Below are positions 50,129 to 60,087 of a DNA stretch of 64,000 nt, in pieces. The notes under the pieces are model-generated. The model did no database searches. It worked only from the letters and a program-made list of their open reading frames with translations, and was not told the DNA's origin. Location of the stretch: assembly GCA_963716445.1 (NCBI GenBank), contig OY970313.1, forward strand, positions 2,294,001-2,358,000, given 5' to 3'. The position numbers and the translations under genes are program-made. Positions within the stretch are counted from its first letter, which is position 1, and each line of letters begins with the position of its first letter. This DNA is from JAAYBF01 sp963716445. Its GTDB lineage: Bacteria; Actinomycetota; Thermoleophilia; Solirubrobacterales; Thermoleophilaceae.

Positions 50129-51124
50129 TCACGCGGCGAGCTGACGGCGGTCGGTGGCGCGAAAGCGAGCACGGTAGTCGGACGGTCCGACGCCGAGGAC
50201 GCGCAGGAAGGCGCGGCGCATCGTCTCCGGGCTGCCGAAGCCGCAGGCGGCAGCGACCGCCTCGATCGACGATGCGCTGCGCTCGAGTCGCTCGCGTGCG
50301 GCCTCGACGCGGACGCGCTCGACGAACCGAGTCGGAGTCGTTCCCGTCTGGTCGGCGAAAATGCGTCGCAGGTGCCGCTCCGAGACGGCGACGCGCTTGG
50401 CGAGCTGGACCAGTCGGTGGTCGGCGGCGGGCTCGGCGACGACGGCGTCGACGACCTGGCGGATCGGCGAGGAGATCGTGCCCGGGAGCGCGAGGCGCTC
50501 GGAGAACTGGGACTGCCCCCCGGGCCGCTGGAGGAACATGACCGTCCAGCGCGCGACGGTGCGGGCGACGTCGGGCCCGTGGTCCTCCTCGATCAGGGCG
50601 AGGGTGAGGTCCATGCCCGCGGTGGAGCCCGCGGAGGTCATCGTCCTTCCGTCGCGGACGAAGATCCGGTCGGGCTCCACGTGGACGCCGGGATGGCGGC
50701 GGGCCAGCTCGGCGCAGAACGCCCAGTGGGTCGTCGCGGCCTTGCCGTCGAGCAGCCCGGCGCCCGCGAGCAGGAACGCCCCGGTGCAGACCGAGCAGGT
50801 TCGGCGGGCGCCGGCGGAGAGGCGCTGCAGCCCGGAGGCAAGCCGCCGATCGCCGACGACCTCGCCGATTCGCATGCCGCCGCCGACGATCACCGTGTCG
50901 ACCGTCCGGGGGCGGACGTGAGCGAGCGACTTGTCGGCGGCGAGCCTCATCCCCGCGGATCCGCGAACCGGCCTGCCGTCGGGCGTGGCGATCGCCACGC
51001 GATAGCCGCGCCCGTCTCCGAGCACCTGCGTGGCTGCGTCGAGCATCTCGGCCGGGCCGACGAGGTTGAGCAGCTGCATGCCGTCGAAGCCGACGAGCAC
51101 GACCTGACGTTTCGATGGCGCCAT
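50129..51124 (-). CDS. GlxA family regulator (DJ-1/PfpI plus AraC)
   Basis: The protein of about 331 aa has an N-terminal DJ-1/PfpI domain (VVLVGFDGMQLLNLVGPAEM, then CSVCTGAFLLAGAGLLDG with the nucleophile-elbow Cys) and a C-terminal AraC double HTH (LVQLAKRVAVSERHLRRIF, AVAAACGFGSPETMRRAF). Such proteins are transcription factors that sense metabolites. The ATG at 51124 sits right before the domain; a longer start at 51187 is possible. It is divergent from a metallohydrolase gene that it may control. Confidence 0.87.
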   Translation of the reverse strand: MAPSKRQVVLVGFDGMQLLNLVGPAEMLDAATQVLGDGRGYRVAIATPDGRPVRGSAGMRLAADKSLAHVRPRTVDTVIVGGGMRIGEVVGDRRLASGLQRLSAGARRTCSVCTGAFLLAGAGLLDGKAATTHWAFCAELARRHPGVHVEPDRIFVRDGRTMTSAGSTAGMDLTLALIEEDHGPDVARTVARWTVMFLQRPGGQSQFSERLALPGTISSPIRQVVDAVVAEPAADHRLVQLAKRVAVSERHLRRIFADQTGTTPTRFVERVRVEAARERLERSASSIEAVAAACGFGSPETMRRAFLRVLGVGPSDYRARFRATDRRQLAA

Positions 51125-51228
51125 GAGCAGGATGGTGAACTGCCGCTCAGCTGTCCGCAAGGACGCATACCCCTCGTATCCGGCCATGCCGCGGCCGCCG
51201 CCCGCGAACCGCTGATATCGATCCGACC

Positions 51229-51957
51229 GTGAAGGTCGAGATGTTCAACGTCGGCTGGCTGACGGCGACCGCGAGCCTGTTACGGGCAGGCGACAGCGCG
51301 GACGAGTCGATCCGCTTCCCCGTCCCGGCATACCTCGTCGAGACGGCGACCGAGCGGATCCTGATCGACACCGGGCTTCACCCCGCGGCGGTCGCCGACC
51401 CCGGCGGCTTCTACGGCGACGCGCCGGGCGTCGCGGTGTTCGAGCTGGAGCAGGAGCTGAGCATCGCCGACCAGGTCGACCTGACGACGCTCACCAGAGT
51501 GGTGCTCACCCACCTGCACTTCGACCACGCCGGCGCGCTGGCGCTGGTCCCGGCCGAAGTGCCGGTCGTCGTCCAGCGCGGCGAGTGGGCCGCCGGGCAC
51601 GACGACGCCGCGATCCAGCGCAACTTCTACCTCCCCCGCGCCTACACCGACAGCGAACGCAGGGTCGAGCTCGTCGACGGCGACCACGACCTCCTCGGCG
51701 ACGGGTCCGTCCGCCTCCTGCTGACTCCCGGACACACGCCCGGGCACCAGTCCGTCCAGATCGGCGACCTCGTCCTCGGCGCCGACGTCACCCACTTCGC
51801 CGGCGGGCTAGACGACCATCGCTTCCCGGTCTTCGCCGACGACCACGGCGCACAACGCCGCTCCGCCGAACGCCTGAAGGCACTCCGTGACGCCGGGCAC
51901 ACGGTTCTGCCCGGCCACGATCCTGAGGTTCTGCACCCCGGACCCGTGACCGCCTGA
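51229..51957 (+). CDS. metallo-beta-lactamase fold hydrolase, lactonase-like
   Basis: The 242-aa protein has the metal-binding motif HLHFDHAG near residue 101, a second histidine motif TPGHTPGHQS near 168, LGADVTH with the bridging Asp, and LPGHDPEV near the end. This layout matches the N-acyl-homoserine lactonase-like group, but other lactones or esters are possible. The start is the GTG at 51229. It is divergent from the GlxA-type regulator. Confidence 0.87.
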   Translation: MKVEMFNVGWLTATASLLRAGDSADESIRFPVPAYLVETATERILIDTGLHPAAVADPGGFYGDAPGVAVFELEQELSIADQVDLTTLTRVVLTHLHFDHAGALALVPAEVPVVVQRGEWAAGHDDAAIQRNFYLPRAYTDSERRVELVDGDHDLLGDGSVRLLLTPGHTPGHQSVQIGDLVLGADVTHFAGGLDDHRFPVFADDHGAQRRSAERLKALRDAGHTVLPGHDPEVLHPGPVTA

Positions 51958-52087
51958 CCCTCGGCGCCTCTCGCCGGTCGAAGACCGGGGGTAGAGCGCG
52001 AGCCTTACCTTCTGCACCGTTCCAGTCGACTCAAGACGGCTGCTCGTATGGTGTTCAGGCCGATTGTCCAAGAGGAGATCGATTCAC

Positions 52088-52471
52088 ATGCATCCGTTCC
52101 GGGCCGCCATCGAGGCGCGAGACATCGACGCAGCCGTGGCGCTGCTCGCCGATGACGTCGTCTTCCAGAGCCCCGTCGTCTTCACCCCGTACCGGGGTCG
52201 CGAGGTGGTGCGGCCGATCCTCCACGCCGTCTCACAGGTATTCGAGGACTTCCAGTACATGCGCGAGATCGGCTCGCCGGACGCGGCCGACCATGCCCTC
52301 GTCTTCCGCGCGCGCGTGGGCGACCGGCAGCTCGAGGGCAGCGACTTCATCCACATGAACGGCGACGGCGAGATCGACGAGCTCACCGTGATGGTCCGTC
52401 CGCTCAGCGCCGCCCTTGCGCTCGCCGAGGCCATGGGCGCCGGGCTTTCGAAAGCCGACAGCTCCCTCTGA
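52088..52471 (+). CDS. SnoaL/NTF2-like domain protein
   Basis: The 127-aa protein has the cone-shaped NTF2-like fold pattern: RAAIEARDIDAAVALLADDVVFQSPV, then a GREVVRPILHAVSQVF helix and IDELTVMVRP at the end. Members are small enzymes or ligand binders. The ATG at 52088 is used; AGGAGA is 12 nt upstream, and a TTG at 52064 is an alternative. Confidence 0.8.
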   Translation: MHPFRAAIEARDIDAAVALLADDVVFQSPVVFTPYRGREVVRPILHAVSQVFEDFQYMREIGSPDAADHALVFRARVGDRQLEGSDFIHMNGDGEIDELTVMVRPLSAALALAEAMGAGLSKADSSL

Positions 52472-52580
52472 GCGCCGTCGCCCCCACGGCGGGCGGGGCC
52501 CGCGCCGCGAGGCGTCACAGTCTCCACCGTTCGTTGCTCACGCCGCCCCATTAGGGCTACAGACATGCTACGTTTGTCGC

Positions 52581-52844
52581 ATGGCTACCAGGGTCGCATC
52601 TCGGGATCTGCGCAACAACACCTCTGACCTGCTGCGGCGGGTCGACGCGGGCGAGCAGATCGTGATCACCAAGCGCGGCGACCCGGTGGCTGCGCTCGTC
52701 CCCTTCGAGCATCCGCGGCGACGCTGGCTGCCGCGAGCCGAGTTGGTCCGTCGGCTCGCCGGCGCCCAGGCCGATCCCGGTCTGCGCGCCGACCTAGCTC
52801 GTCTCGCCGGTGAGACGACCGACGATCTGGGTCCGCTCCAGTGA
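52581..52844 (+). CDS. Phd/YefM family antitoxin
   Basis: The 87-aa protein begins ATRVASRDLRNNTSDLLRRV and has ITKRGDPVAALVP, the Phd-type DNA-binding domain that recognises an operator and represses its own promoter. The C-terminal part would wrap the toxin. It overlaps the PIN toxin gene by 4 bp. TACGTT at 52569-52574 lies 6 nt before the ATG. Confidence 0.88.
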   Translation: MATRVASRDLRNNTSDLLRRVDAGEQIVITKRGDPVAALVPFEHPRRRWLPRAELVRRLAGAQADPGLRADLARLAGETTDDLGPLQ

Positions 52845-53248
52845 CACCGCCGGTCGAGCGGGGGCTGCTCGACACGAGCGTCTTCATCGCAAGCGAGTCC
52901 GGACGACGACTCGACGAGGAATCCCTTCCCGACGAGGGGGCGATCTCGCCGATCACCGTCGCCGAATTGCACGTCGGCGTCTTGACCGCCACCGACGTCG
53001 ACACCCGAGCCCGCCGACTCGCAACGCTCGAGGCCGTCGCCGATGTCGAGACCTTGCCGATCGACAACGCCGTCGCGGCGACCTGGGCACTGCTGCGCAT
53101 CCACCTCGCGGAGTCAGAGCGACGCCTGAACGTCAACGACCTCTGGATCGCAGCGACCGCCCTCGCCCACGACCTTCCCGTCGTCACCCAAGACGACGAC
53201 TTCGAGCCGATCCTAGGAGTCAGCGGGCTCCAGATAGTTCGCGTCTAG
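52841..53248 (+). CDS. vapC: PIN domain ribonuclease toxin
   Basis: The 135-aa toxin has the PIN acidic residues: Asp in LLDTSVFIA, Glu in VAELHVGV, Asp in VNDLWIAATALAH and Asp in TQDDDFE. VapC toxins cut RNA and inhibit translation. The GTG at 52841 overlaps the Phd antitoxin stop, so the pair is coupled. Confidence 0.9.
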   Translation: MTPPVERGLLDTSVFIASESGRRLDEESLPDEGAISPITVAELHVGVLTATDVDTRARRLATLEAVADVETLPIDNAVAATWALLRIHLAESERRLNVNDLWIAATALAHDLPVVTQDDDFEPILGVSGLQIVRV

Positions 53249-53337
53249 CAGCGCTCAGAGCAGGCCGCTCTCGCGTGAAGCTGATGCTCGGACGCCCAGG
53301 TCCTGCATGCCGGCGGCTCAGTGCCGCGAATGCGACC

Positions 53338-54258
53338 TCAGAGGCGCAAGCCGGCCAGGCCCTCGAGCGCCTCTATGACCGCACCGAAGTCGGCGTCGCC
53401 GTACCCACGGCCGGCGGCCGCGATCAGCATCTCGCGCGCGTTGGCCGCCGACAGGAAGGGAAGGCCCGCCGCCCGACTCTCGCCGAGGCAGAGGTCGACG
53501 TCCTTGACCATGTGGTCGAGCTTGAACAGCGTTGTGTAGTCGTGGGCGCGCATCGCGTGCGACTTGAGATCGAGCATCGCCGAGCCACCCGATCCCGCAG
53601 CCAGCACGCGCACCAACGCATCGAGGTCGACGCCCGTGGCGCGTGCGAGCAACATCGCCTCGCCCACCGCGACGATGTTCGCGGCCGCGACCGAGTTGTT
53701 GATCAGCTTCAGCATCTCCCCGTGCCCAAGCGGGCCGACGTGGACGACAAGCTCGCCCATGGCTTCCATCAGCGGCTTCGCCCGCTCGAAGTCCTCGCGC
53801 TCGCCGCCAGCCATGATCGTCAGGGTCCCGTCCTCGGCCCGCGGCGACGAGCCGGTCACGGGCGCGTCGAGCAGTCGCACGCCGCGCTCGGCAAGCGCCG
53901 TGCCGATCGAGCGCGTCTCGACGGGCGAGATCGTCGACATGTCGACGCAGAGAAGCTCCTCACCGGCGCCGTCCGCCACGCCGTCCGGTCCGAGCAGGAG
54001 CTCTCGGACCTGCGCCCCGTCGATGACCATCGTGATCACGATGTCGCTGACCGCCGCCACGGCGGCGGGAGTAGGGGCGACTTCGCCGCCGTGCTCGACG
54101 GCCCACGCTCGCGCCTTCGCTTCCGTGCGGTTCCAGACCGTCAGGTCGAAGCCGGCGCGGCGCAGGGTCGCCGCCATGCGCGAGCCCATGATGCCCAGGC
54201 CGACGAAGCCGACGCGAGCGCGGGGCGATTCGGTGGAGTTCTCGTCGAGCTCGGCCAT
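53338..54258 (-). CDS. NAD(P)-dependent beta-hydroxyacid dehydrogenase
   Basis: The 306-aa enzyme is of the 3-hydroxyisobutyrate dehydrogenase/tartronate semialdehyde reductase family. VGFVGLGIMGSRMA near residue 17 is the dinucleotide fold, VTGSSPRAEDGTLTIMAGG near 130 the substrate loop, and GEMLKLINNSVAAANIVAVGEA near 180 holds the catalytic Lys. The substrate is unknown. It is followed downstream by the propeller gene pair. Confidence 0.9.
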   Translation of the reverse strand: MAELDENSTESPRARVGFVGLGIMGSRMAATLRRAGFDLTVWNRTEAKARAWAVEHGGEVAPTPAAVAAVSDIVITMVIDGAQVRELLLGPDGVADGAGEELLCVDMSTISPVETRSIGTALAERGVRLLDAPVTGSSPRAEDGTLTIMAGGEREDFERAKPLMEAMGELVVHVGPLGHGEMLKLINNSVAAANIVAVGEAMLLARATGVDLDALVRVLAAGSGGSAMLDLKSHAMRAHDYTTLFKLDHMVKDVDLCLGESRAAGLPFLSAANAREMLIAAAGRGYGDADFGAVIEALEGLAGLRL

Positions 54259-54326
54259 CGCGGGGGCAAATTCAAACGTAATGGCACCCGCGACGAAGGC
54301 TGCCTACCAGTAGTAGGCCTGTTCGG

Positions 54327-55319
54327 CTACCTCGTGCTGGAGTCACCCCGATGGCGGCCTGCGACCGGCCGCCAGGCGGGGACATCGAAGGAGTGCTCAT
54401 GCCCAGGACGGACGATCGTTCGCGGCTTGCCACCGCCGGCTGGCACGACACGGATTGCGCCGCCGTCCTCGTATGCGATCAGGCGTCCGTCGGGGGACCA
54501 GGCGGGCCTTGTCGCCCAGCCGGAGGCGGTCACTCGTCGCTGTGCTCCTCCGACCGCCGTCACGATGAACACGTCCTCGCCCCTCCCGACGCTACGGACG
54601 AAGGCAAGCCGCCGCCCGTTGGGAGACCAATCGGGCTCGACGCCACTGCCGGAGGTGATACGGCGGAATCCACTCCCGTCCGGTCGAACAGCGAACACGT
54701 CGCTGTCGTCGGGGTCGTGTCCCCGGCCGGCACGTTGGAAGGCAATCTCGCCGTTCCGCGACCAGTCGGCGGCCCCGTCCGCCGGACCATCGGTCAGCTG
54801 CCGGATGCGGCCGCTGCGTACGTCGATGACGTAGATCGCCTTGCTGGTGCCGCCTGGAACGCCTTGGATCGGTTGCACGCCCGTGACGGCCAGTCGGCGC
54901 CCGTTCGGCGACCACGTCGGATCCGAGAGCGATAACAGCCGGTGCCGGCTCGAGTCGCTGCGCAAGAGCCCCCTACGCCGGTCGAGAAGCCGGACGCGGA
55001 TGGCGTCTGTCTTGTGGAGCCTCCTGACAGCAAAGGCGAGTCGCCTTCCATCTAACGACCACGCGTGGTCGGAGGCGCCACAGAGCCTGAGCTTCCCACC
55101 GCACGCGCGCAGCGGACGTGGGCGCGGGTGACGATTCACCCGCGCGGTCCAGAGCACGTCGGCTGGCGCGATGCCACCACAGTCATGGCAAGGGGCGACG
55201 GCTCCCACCCGGGCGAACGTGAGCTCGTACGTCCGCGCTAGCGCCTGGGCCTGCGTCGTCAAAGCCAGCATCAGCACGGCCCCGAGGACGACGGCCAGGG
55301 ATTGGGCAGCGCGTCTCAC
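54327..55319 (-). CDS. secreted PD40/TolB-like propeller protein
   Basis: The protein of 330 aa has a hydrophobic N-terminus (SLAVVLGAVLMLALTTQAQALA) and repeated blades with the pattern W-S-P-N/D-G-R (WSLDGRRLAF, WSPNGRRLAV, WSPNGRRLAF, WSPDGRLIAY). The GTG at 55319 overlaps the stop of the preceding propeller gene and is chosen over starts further upstream. It probably binds a ligand or a surface structure outside the membrane. Confidence 0.82.
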   Translation of the reverse strand: MRRAAQSLAVVLGAVLMLALTTQAQALARTYELTFARVGAVAPCHDCGGIAPADVLWTARVNRHPRPRPLRACGGKLRLCGASDHAWSLDGRRLAFAVRRLHKTDAIRVRLLDRRRGLLRSDSSRHRLLSLSDPTWSPNGRRLAVTGVQPIQGVPGGTSKAIYVIDVRSGRIRQLTDGPADGAADWSRNGEIAFQRAGRGHDPDDSDVFAVRPDGSGFRRITSGSGVEPDWSPNGRRLAFVRSVGRGEDVFIVTAVGGAQRRVTASGWATRPAWSPDGRLIAYEDGGAIRVVPAGGGKPRTIVRPGHEHSFDVPAWRPVAGRHRGDSSTR

Positions 55320-56260
55320 CGCGTCGCGAGCGCCTGCCACGCCGGGTCGCCGATCGAGCCGTACCCCGCTGGGCCGCCCTGCTCGCCCGTGAAGCGGGGC
55401 GCCTTGCCGTCGGCGCGCATCGTCCACAGGCCTCCAACCTCCTCGTCGAGCCTGATGAAGGCGATCCGACGCCCATCGGGCGACCAGACCGGTGAGGCGC
55501 CGCCCCGCCTCGTGAGCCGCCGAGGCGACCGTCCGTCAACATGGACACTCCAGACCTCACCGCCGCGCACGAACGCCAACCTCCTGACGTCGGGCGCCCA
55601 CGACGGCGCGCTACCGCCGCGCCAAGTGAGCTGTCGCCAGCCATCGCCGCGACGCATGAGCTGGATCTGCCCTCCGCGAGCGAAGGCGATCGTTCCGTCG
55701 CCCGCCCAGTCCGGCTCGCTGGCACCGCCGTAGGTGAGCCGCTCGGCGACCTCGCCGTCCAATCCAATCACGAACAGGTCGGTCTGGGGCCGTGTGCCGT
55801 CGGTGGGCTCCGGACCGACTATTCCGGCCACCAGCAAGCTCGTTCCATCCGGCGACCACGCCGGCGGGCCGACGAATCGGTCGACCGGGGCGCGCGAGCT
55901 CGGCCCGCCGTCGACCGTCGTGACCAAGAGCTCGTTTCGGATGCGCCTACCGGAGCCGTCGTGGATCGAAACCTGAAACGCCAACCTGCGCCCGTCGGGC
56001 GAGAACGTCGCCCCATCCGCGATGTAGCAGAGCGGCGAGAGCCAGCCGAGGCAGGTGAACAGCGGTGGCGAGGAGCGGAAGTGCCGGTTGATCACCGAGA
56101 TGTAGCTCGACGGAAACTCGTACTTGCCGCCAGATGTCCAGGTCACGCCGAGCAGGCCGTTACGGCCCGGGAACGTCGCTGTCGCCGGAGCCGCGACGGT
56201 CGCCACCAAGGCGACGACAACGAGCCCGACCGCCAACCAGCTCTTTCCGCCTGTGTCCAT
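55316..56260 (-). CDS. secreted PD40/TolB-like propeller protein
   Basis: The 314-aa protein has a signal peptide (LAVGLVVVALVATVAAPATA) and PD40 blades (FSPDGRRLAFQV, WSPDGTSLLV, WAGDGTIAFA, WAPDVRRLAF, WSPDGRRIAF). It is the first gene of a pair with 54327-55319. An inverted repeat CGAATTG (56266-56272) and CAATTCG (56287-56293), spaced by 14 bp, lies just upstream of the ATG and may be an operator. Confidence 0.82.
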   Translation of the reverse strand: MDTGGKSWLAVGLVVVALVATVAAPATATFPGRNGLLGVTWTSGGKYEFPSSYISVINRHFRSSPPLFTCLGWLSPLCYIADGATFSPDGRRLAFQVSIHDGSGRRIRNELLVTTVDGGPSSRAPVDRFVGPPAWSPDGTSLLVAGIVGPEPTDGTRPQTDLFVIGLDGEVAERLTYGGASEPDWAGDGTIAFARGGQIQLMRRGDGWRQLTWRGGSAPSWAPDVRRLAFVRGGEVWSVHVDGRSPRRLTRRGGASPVWSPDGRRIAFIRLDEEVGGLWTMRADGKAPRFTGEQGGPAGYGSIGDPAWQALATR

Positions 56261-56326
56261 TCCACCGAATTGAACAGTCTCTCGTGCAATTCGATGCGGT
56301 GGGCTATCGACGCTTACCGCACACTT

Positions 56327-57104
56327 CTAACACCAACCAGCACCGAGCTGTGCGTACGGTGAAGGGTTACGCTCGTTCGGGGCGAGGCCCCGGCGGCTCG
56401 GCGTCACGGTCGCCAGCCGCGCCGCGCGGGCGGCCGGATCGATGCTGACGACGAGATGCTGGGGGAGCTCTTCGATCCCTCGCGAGGCCAGGCCGTCGCG
56501 GAACATCTGCGAGACCTCTCCGGTCACCGGGACCGGGCGCTGCATCGGGAACGTCGTCGCCATCTGCACCCCGTCGCGGACCCCCTGTCGCGTGAAGTGC
56601 TCGTGCAGGAGGAACGCACCCTCGAACGGCGCCGGCGGGCACTTGAACGGCTGCCCGAGCACTGAGACGAGGACGCGCCCGCCATCGAAGTCGGCCAGCG
56701 CATCGCGCAGGCGCTCCGGCCCCGGCCAGCGTGTAGTACTCGTAGCCGCCCTCCTCGAAGCCCGGGGTGGCCGCCATTTCGTAGTCTGCGCCCATCGCCA
56801 CGACGAGATAGTCGGCGTCGTAGGTGCCGGCGTCGGTGGCGACCCGCCGAGCGACCGGATCGATGCCGACCACCGTCTCCTGGCGGAACTCGACACCGTC
56901 CTTGGCGATGTCGCCGTAGGGCAACCGCACGGCGTCGGCCGACTCGCGGCCGAGCATCACCTCGAGCTTGGAGAAGCCGAAGTAGAACGAGTCGTTGCGG
57001 TCGAGCAACGTGACATCGACCGCGTCGGGAACCGTCTCGAACAGCCGCGTCGCCAACTCGAGCCCGCCAAAGCCCGCGCCGAGGATCAGGACGTGTCGCT
57101 TCAT
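56327..57104 (-). pseudogene. frameshifted and truncated NAD(P)/FAD-dependent oxidoreductase
   Basis: The first 130 residues are a normal NDH-2/sulfide-quinone-reductase-like flavoprotein: HVLILGAGFGGLELATRLFE, then FGFSKLEVMLGRE and DYLVVAMGADYEM. After GYEYYTLAGA (near 56725) the frame is lost; another frame resumes with ERLRDALADFDGGRVLVSVLG and GAFLLHEHFTR, and stops at 56327 with no second half, so about 130-150 residues are missing compared with relatives. TAGCAT 6 nt before the ATG is intact. It is probably nonfunctional. Confidence 0.8.
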
Positions 57105-57176
57105 GGCGAGATGCTACTTCGGGCTTGGTTGCGCACCGTGGGGCCGTCGTCCGGCAACCATCTCGCGGCCGCGGCG

Positions 57177-60014
57177 CTAGCGGCCGTCCGACAGCGCGCC
57201 AGGGAGCTCGCGGCGCGAGCGGATTCCGAGCTTGTCGTAGGCGGCGCTGAGATGCGTCTCGATCGTCTTCACGGTGAGGAACAGGGTCTGCGCGATCTCG
57301 CGGTTGGTCATGCCGGTCTCCGCCATCTCCGCGACTCGCCGCTCGCTGGGAGTCAACGACTCGACGCCGATCGGCGTGTGGCGACGAACTCGCTCACCGG
57401 TCGCCTCGAGCTCGTCGTTCACCTGCCTGGCCAGACCCGCCGCGCCGCACTCACGCGCGAGCGCCAGCGCTTCGCGCAGCGGCTCACGTGCGTCGGCACG
57501 ACGGTTCGCGCGCCGCATCGCAGCGCCCAGGTCCGCCAGCGCGTGGGCATGCGCGAGCCGGGCCGGGACGTCACCGAGCACGGCGACCGCCTCGTGCAGC
57601 AGGTCGAGACCCTCCGCGCCGCCCAGCGTCAAGCCCAGCGAGCGCAGTGCACGCGCGATGCCGCTCGGGGCGCCCCAGCGCCGCGCGTGCAGGAGGTCGC
57701 GCTCTGCCAGCTCGCGCGCCCGCTCCGACTCGCCCAGCCGCCTCAACGCGTCGGCCGTGTAGGGCCCCGTCAACATCATCGGGGAGGTGCTGACCCCCAG
57801 CCGCTCGCGTCGCCGCTCGAGCTCGAGCAGGTCGTCGACCGCGTCGCGCAGCCGCCCCTGCTCCAAGCGCAGCCGTCCGCGCTCGAACAGCAGCGCGTGC
57901 AGCCAGCTGATGTCCGGCAGGTCGATCGTCGCCATCCCGACCGCGTCGAGCTCGGCCTCGGCGGCGTCGAGCTCGCCGCGCTCGATCAGGACGTCGATCA
58001 AGGTCGGGAGCAGCACCGGCACGGCGATGTAGAGCCCGGCAAGCCGTGCGATCGCCACGCCCTGGCGGGCATCCGCCTCGGCCGCGTACAGATCGCCGAA
58101 GCACCATGAGACCGTCGCGCGAAGCGTCCATGCCGCAACGAGCTCCGGCATCGCGTCGCGCTCCTGGGCGACCCGCAGAGCTTGCTCGGCGCCCCGTCGC
58201 GCGCCCTCGAGGTCGTTTGCCAGCAGCAGGACGTTGATCGCGCCGCCCGGAGCGGTGAGCTCCGGCTGCTCGTCGAAGATCAGGCCGTCCCGAAGCGCGC
58301 GTCGAGCCAGCTCGACGGCTTCGGCCGCGTTGCCGTCGAGGGCGCAGCGATAGGAGTCGAGCGCCGCCTTGAGCCGCCCGCTCGGGCTGTCGGGGTCGAT
58401 CTGGTTGCCGTAGCGATCGAGCCGTGCACGCACCTTCTCGGCGGGTTGCTGCGCGAGGATCGCGAGCTGCGCCTCGAGCCGGAACGCGAGGTCGACGTCA
58501 CCCTCCCGCGCCGCCACCTCGATGCCCTCGCCGAGCAGCTCCACCGCCTTGTCGATGCGACCCGTCAACGCCATCCACACCGTCAGGTCGGATGCCCAAC
58601 GACTCTGCAACGACGGCGTGCGACTCATCTCGGCGAAGACGTCGGCCTCGATCGCCGCAAACGCCGGGTGGTCAGCAGCGCGAATCGTCGCGGTCAGCAG
58701 CTCCTCGAGCAGCGTCGGCCGCAGCTCGGGCGGCGGCGGCTCACGCAAGGCACGCGTCAGGTAGGCGATCGCGGAACGCGAGGCGCCGCTGCTCAGCGCC
58801 CGCGCGCCGGCGTCCATCAGCACCGCGACGGTCCCGCGGTCTCCCTGCGGCTCGCTGACCACGAGCTGGGCTGCGATCTGCTCCGGGTTGGCCCCGTCGG
58901 CGCGCAGGATCGCGGCGGCACGCGCATGGGCCATCGCCCGCTCACTGGCCGGGATGTCCGCGTAGACCGCACTTCGGACTAGCGGATGCGCGAAGCGCAG
59001 CGCGTCGCCGGGATCGAGGATCGCGATGCCGCGCAGCGCGTCTGCCGCCACCCGTAGCTCTGCCGCGTCGAGCTCCGCCAGCGCGCCAACCAGCCGGTGA
59101 TCGCTGTCGTCGCCTAGCACCGCCAGCGAGCGCGCCACCGCGCGAGCGCTCGGAGAGATCCGCGCCACTCGCAGCAGGACGGTCCGCGCTATCCGGTCGG
59201 GCATCAGCTCGCGCACCGTCTGCGCCTTGGTGGCGTGGGGCACGACCCCCTCGGTCGCGATCGTCTCGACCAGCTCGCAGAGCAAAAACGGGTTCCCGCC
59301 GGTCACCTCCTGACAGGTGCGCGCGAACTCGGGATCCGGGTCCTGACTCAGCTCGGCGGCGAGCAGCGCCGTCGTGGCCGCCGACGACAGCGCGCGCGGG
59401 CTCAGGCGCCGGACCTGCGCGTCGGCGGCGATCTGCCGAAGGCGCGGAGGAGATCCCGGCTCCTCCGGACGGCAGGTCGCGACCACCAGCACCGCCAGCT
59501 CGTCGAGGCGCGGCAGGAGAAAGCCGAGGTAGTCGAGCGACGCCGGATCAGACCAGTGCATGTCGTCGATCGCCAGCAGCAGCGGCATCCGATCCGCGAG
59601 TCCCGCCGTCATCCAGTAGAGGCCGTGGAGCACCGAGAACGCGTCCGCTGCGACGCCACTGCCGCCGTCCTGGCCGAGCGCCCCGCGCGCGGCGCTCGCG
59701 CCGTCGAAGAGAGCGTCGCGCTCGGCGACCGGCATGTCGGTCAGCCGAGGCTCGAACAGCTGACGCACGAGGGCGAAGGGAAAGTCCCGCTCGAGCTCAG
59801 TCGCGCGCGCCGTGAGCACCGTCAGGCTGTTTGCGGCGCCGGCGTCACGGGCGGCGCCCAGCAAGCTCGTCTTGCCGAGACCCGCATGCGCCTCGATCAC
59901 GACGATGCCGCCGCGCCCGGCACGCGCGCTGGCCGCGGCGCGCGACAGCTCGGCAAGCTCGCCGTCTCGCTCCAACAGCCCCGTCGCCCCCCTCGCCTCC
60001 CGCTGCTCGCTCAC
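57177..60014 (-). CDS. LAL-type LuxR transcriptional regulator with ATPase domain
   Basis: The 945-aa protein has an N-terminal AAA-type ATPase (ERDGELAELSRAAAS, Walker A-like AHAGLGKTS at 42-50, Walker B LLLAIDDMHWSDP near 165), a long helical repeat region for ligand or protein binding and a C-terminal LuxR HTH (LTPSERRVAEMAETGMTNRE, then LFLTVKTIETHLSAAYDKLG). LAL proteins activate operons for catabolism or secondary metabolism. The first Gly of Walker A is Ala here. The GTG start follows GGGGGGA. Confidence 0.9.
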   Translation of the reverse strand: MSEQREARGATGLLERDGELAELSRAAASARAGRGGIVVIEAHAGLGKTSLLGAARDAGAANSLTVLTARATELERDFPFALVRQLFEPRLTDMPVAERDALFDGASAARGALGQDGGSGVAADAFSVLHGLYWMTAGLADRMPLLLAIDDMHWSDPASLDYLGFLLPRLDELAVLVVATCRPEEPGSPPRLRQIAADAQVRRLSPRALSSAATTALLAAELSQDPDPEFARTCQEVTGGNPFLLCELVETIATEGVVPHATKAQTVRELMPDRIARTVLLRVARISPSARAVARSLAVLGDDSDHRLVGALAELDAAELRVAADALRGIAILDPGDALRFAHPLVRSAVYADIPASERAMAHARAAAILRADGANPEQIAAQLVVSEPQGDRGTVAVLMDAGARALSSGASRSAIAYLTRALREPPPPELRPTLLEELLTATIRAADHPAFAAIEADVFAEMSRTPSLQSRWASDLTVWMALTGRIDKAVELLGEGIEVAAREGDVDLAFRLEAQLAILAQQPAEKVRARLDRYGNQIDPDSPSGRLKAALDSYRCALDGNAAEAVELARRALRDGLIFDEQPELTAPGGAINVLLLANDLEGARRGAEQALRVAQERDAMPELVAAWTLRATVSWCFGDLYAAEADARQGVAIARLAGLYIAVPVLLPTLIDVLIERGELDAAEAELDAVGMATIDLPDISWLHALLFERGRLRLEQGRLRDAVDDLLELERRRERLGVSTSPMMLTGPYTADALRRLGESERARELAERDLLHARRWGAPSGIARALRSLGLTLGGAEGLDLLHEAVAVLGDVPARLAHAHALADLGAAMRRANRRADAREPLREALALARECGAAGLARQVNDELEATGERVRRHTPIGVESLTPSERRVAEMAETGMTNREIAQTLFLTVKTIETHLSAAYDKLGIRSRRELPGALSDGR

Positions 60015-60087
60015 ATCCCCCCACAGCCCTGCTTCCCGGTTACGGCTACGGCGAGCCTAGACCGAACCAGGGGCGCGCGGCGAGTTG

